NCBI GenBank assembly: GCA_025456105.1
Contig: JALOLG010000108.1
Coordinates: 1-6,063 of the forward strand
From: Ilumatobacteraceae bacterium
Lineage (GTDB): Bacteria > Actinomycetota > Acidimicrobiia > Acidimicrobiales > Ilumatobacteraceae
DNA length: 6,063 nt
Direction of reading: 5' to 3'
Part shown: in pieces, positions 5,291-6,063 of the stretch
Position numbering within the stretch: position 1 is the first letter of the stretch
How the letters are laid out: every line of letters begins with the position of its first letter
Notes under the pieces: model-generated
Databases searched by the model: none
What the model saw: the letters and a program-made list of their open reading frames with translations, nothing else
Told to the model about the DNA's origin: nothing
Translations under genes and position numbers: made by a program

Positions 5291-5620
5291 ATGGCATGGG
5301 ATTCGAGCCGACCGGTGCCCTGGCGACGCCTCGTGCGGGAGTGGGTCATCTACGCCGTGATCATGGTCGCGGTGTTCCTGATCTTCTTCCGCGACGCCGG
5401 CGCCATCGGGGCGATCGCCGGCATCCTCGTGAGCGGTCCGCTCTACCTGGCGATCGGCTACGTGCTGGCCAAGCTCGGCTACCAGCGGGCGCGGCTGCAG
5501 CGCCCGGCGTCGGCCGGCGCCTCGTCGGCCGCCACCACGGCACCGTCGGGACGACCCAAGCCGCCCCCCACCAAGCGCACCGGCGGCACGTCGGGACGCC
5601 CGGGAGGGCCGCGCCGGTGA
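5291..5620 (+). CDS. Small two-TM membrane protein with basic Pro/Gly/Arg tail, unknown function
   Basis: A 109-residue protein. An N-terminal basic, Trp-containing segment (PWRRLVREW) leads to TM1 (about 17-33, rich in V, I and F), an extremely short turn (R34, D35), TM2 (about 36-63), then a 45-residue cytoplasmic tail rich in Pro, Ser, Gly, Arg and Lys. The tail carries SGRPKPP (86-92) and SGRPGGP (101-107), a repeated motif also visible as CGTCGGGACG repeats in the DNA. The two-helix hairpin with polar tail resembles small actinobacterial DUF4229-type proteins, but I cannot confirm that family by eye. The frame is open far upstream, antisense to phosphofructokinase; the ATG at 5291 is chosen because it lies just outside that gene and starts directly before the hydrophobic part. 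Its stop overlaps the kinase start by 4 bases (GTGA), which suggests co-expression. Function is unknown. Confidence 0.72.
   Translation: MAWDSSRPVPWRRLVREWVIYAVIMVAVFLIFFRDAGAIGAIAGILVSGPLYLAIGYVLAKLGYQRARLQRPASAGASSAATTAPSGRPKPPPTKRTGGTSGRPGGPRR
5602..5608 (+). promoter_or_regulatory. Shine-Dalgarno (GGGAGGG) for the glycerol-kinase-like gene
   Basis: GGGAGGG lies 8 bases before the GTG at 5617, inside the end of the preceding coding region. It supports the GTG start that overlaps the upstream stop. Confidence 0.7.
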
Positions 5621-6063
5621 GCATCGTCATCGCCATCGACGCCGGCACCACCGGGGTGCGCAGCCGTGCGGTCGACGACGGCGGCCGCACGGTCGCCGCG
5701 GCCTACCAGGAGTTCCGCCAGTACTACCCGCAACCCGGCTGGGTCGAGCACGACGCCGACGAGATCTGGGGCACCGTCGTCGCCACGCTCGGCCAGGTCG
5801 TCGACGCCGTCGGCGGTCCCGGCGCCGTGGCGGCGATCGGCGTCACCAACCAGCGCGAGACGATCGTCGCCTGGGACCGGCGCACCGGCCGACCGCACGG
5901 TCGGGCCATCGTGTGGCAGGACCGCCGAACGGCCGAGCGGTGCGACCAGCTCGCCGCCGACGGCGCCCTCGATCTCGTCCGCGAGCGCACCGGGCTGGTG
6001 CTCGACCCGTACTTCTCGGGCACCAAGGCCGAGTGGCTGCTCACCGAGGGCGGTGTCCCGGCC
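5617..6063 (+). CDS. glpK: Glycerol kinase-like FGGY kinase, N-terminal part, cut by window edge
   Basis: The first 149 codons of an FGGY-family sugar/polyol kinase; typical length is about 500 residues, so roughly 70% is missing beyond the window. It would phosphorylate glycerol to glycerol 3-phosphate with ATP. Visible motifs: phosphate-binding DAGTTGVR (8-15), [10 protein letters not shown] (37-46), GVTNQRET (75-82), IVWQDRRT (98-105) and [12 protein letters not shown] (126-137). The residues that contact glycerol in E. coli GlpK are present: R80, E81, W100 and Y132. The first motif differs from the usual DQGTTSSR, with A9, G13 and V14, which is seen in more divergent FGGY members, so a related polyol is possible. 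The GTG start is supported by GGGAGGG 8 bases upstream and by the 4-bp overlap with the membrane-protein gene. The frame is open to the end of the window with no stop. Confidence 0.88.
   Translation, partial: MSIVIAIDAGTTGVRSRAVDDGGRTVAAAYQEFRQYYPQPGWVEHDADEIWGTVVATLGQVVDAVGGPGAVAAIGVTNQRETIVAWDRRTGRPHGRAIVWQDRRTAERCDQLAADGALDLVRERTGLVLDPYFSGTKAEWLLTEGGVPA

Noticed and set aside
62..5420. Several GCGATCGC-like palindromes
   Set aside because: They are few, mostly in coding sequence, and such GATC-centred GC-rich words are frequent in this kind of genome; no array or regular spacing.

Overview
The window is very GC-rich, uses many GTG starts, and carries genes typical of Actinomycetota: an MtrA/MtrB-type two-component pair followed by a GerMN lipoprotein, a polyprenol-phosphate mannosyltransferase, and a phosphofructokinase with a lysine at the nucleotide/pyrophosphate position. 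The short GerMN lipoprotein standing where mycobacteria have full-length LpqB suggests a lineage outside the mycobacterial group, perhaps Acidimicrobiia. That placement is inference. Almost all of the sequence is coding, and I see no RNA genes, mobile elements, CRISPR arrays or phage genes.

Layout. (1) 1-305, minus: N-terminal part of a family-2 glycosyltransferase of the polyprenol/dolichol-phosphate mannose synthase type, cut by the window edge. (2) 306-355: a 50-bp divergent gap with a start-proximal -10-like hexamer on each strand. (3) 356-4197, plus: a compact five-gene run, namely a small two-TM protein, an inositol-monophosphatase-family enzyme, an MtrA-like response regulator, an MtrB-like sensor kinase and a GerMN lipoprotein. 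Three of the four junctions are 4-bp stop/start overlaps. The other is a 59-bp gap before the regulator that holds an 8-bp direct repeat with 21-bp spacing. (4) 4194-4211: an 18-bp inverted repeat containing the stop codons of both converging genes. (5) 4208-5239, minus: 6-phosphofructokinase. (6) 5240-5290: a second divergent gap, 51 bp long. (7) 5291-6063, plus: a small two-TM protein with a basic Pro/Gly/Arg-rich tail, coupled by a 4-bp overlap to the start of a glycerol-kinase-like FGGY kinase cut by the window edge.

How they fit together. The kinase, regulator and lipoprotein form an envelope-sensing unit of the MtrAB-LpqB type, which in mycobacteria links cell-wall state to division. 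The mannosyltransferase and the inositol phosphatase are plausible suppliers of envelope glycolipid precursors (polyprenol-phosphate mannose, inositol). The second half is central carbon metabolism: phosphofructokinase and glycerol kinase, transcribed divergently.

I did not find an unmistakable new system. The points most worth a second look are the minimal GerMN-only form of LpqB, the mixed active-site signature of the phosphofructokinase (Asn103, Gly104, Lys125), the two similarly built divergent gaps that look leaderless, and the palindrome across the convergent stops.
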